Positions 39,303-39,346 of a stretch of 39,346 bases of DNA are shown here, in pieces. Numbering within the stretch: position 1 is the first letter of the stretch; the number at the start of each line of letters is the position of its first letter. The translations under genes were made by a program, and so were the position numbers. The notes under the pieces were generated by a model. It did no database searches. It saw only the letters and a list, made by a program, of their open reading frames with translations, and was not told the origin of the DNA. The DNA is from Bacilli bacterium (GTDB lineage Bacteria > Bacillota > Bacilli > RF39 > UBA660): positions 1 through 39,346 of the forward strand of contig JAFXUK010000002.1 of assembly GCA_017525015.1 (NCBI GenBank), read 5' to 3'.

Positions 39303-39346
39303 ATGGCAACAAAAAAAAGTGCTAAAAAAGCAACAACAACTAAAAA
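39303..39346 (+). CDS. Start of a Lys/Ala/Thr-rich protein, cut by the window end
   Basis: Only the first 14 codons are seen: MATKKSAKKATTTK. The start is supported by an extended -10 and the SD AAGGAAGG. Such Lys-Ala-Thr N-termini occur on histone H1-like or HU-with-tail nucleoid proteins, and on some ribosomal and RNA polymerase-associated proteins; the identity cannot be decided from this fragment. Confidence 0.6.
   Translation, partial: MATKKSAKKATTTK

Overview
The window is AT-rich DNA from a low-GC, Gram-positive-type bacterium of the Bacilli/Mollicutes side of the tree. Genes are packed tightly, Leu is mostly TTA/CTA, and most transcription units are bounded by short U-tailed hairpins. 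TGA is used as a stop (for example at 6238-6240 and 20772-20774) and Trp is TGG, so this is the standard bacterial code and not the Mycoplasma code. A class B-type sortase, many secreted or membrane proteins and a giant Cys-rich exported protein suggest a host-associated (possibly gut) uncultured Bacilli lineage. That lineage call is an inference. No rRNA, tRNA, CRISPR array, transposase or phage gene was seen, and no gap between genes exceeds 300 bases.

Region by region: 22-729 is a PnuC-type vitamin transporter. 786-3818 is a four-gene operon (M15 peptidase, HIT-like protein, RdgB/Ham1 pyrophosphatase, AmmeMemoRadiSam protein). 3825-5357 (minus) is a family 2 glycosyltransferase with an unusual N-terminal half. 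5479-14070 is the most striking locus: two paralogous single-pass membrane proteins on either side of a 2279-residue secreted, Cys-rich protein. 14151-17846 is an operon of a small anchored protein, a protein with a ParB/Srx-like GRHR motif and a three-TM protein with a large ectodomain. 17908-18273 (minus) is a zinc-ribbon/TM2 protein. 18363-21204 holds a probably dead DEDDh-like exonuclease, a membrane protein, a membrane-anchored serpin and a DUF523 protein. 21249-25272 holds unknown and surface proteins and a cytidine-deaminase relative lacking a zinc ligand. 25285-27126 is a divergent LysR regulator/PHP phosphoesterase pair. 27255-27980 is deoD, which differs in codon use and promoter from its surroundings. 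28109-33242 holds a large unknown protein and priA. 33328-37603 is a second surface block: a two-TM/C39-like protease fusion, a sortase with a long cytoplasmic extension, and a zinc-ribbon/Pro-Ala/TM/ectodomain protein. 37764-38036 is HU, followed by a membrane protein and the start of a Lys/Ala-rich protein.

Taken together, the window encodes a few housekeeping functions (NAD precursor uptake, nucleotide sanitation, purine salvage, replication restart, nucleoid packaging) among a large set of cell-envelope proteins. Nearly every transcription unit has the same compact control region: an extended -10 (TGnTATAAT) 15-36 nt from the start codon, with the Shine-Dalgarno (SD) sequence at or just after the expected transcription start.
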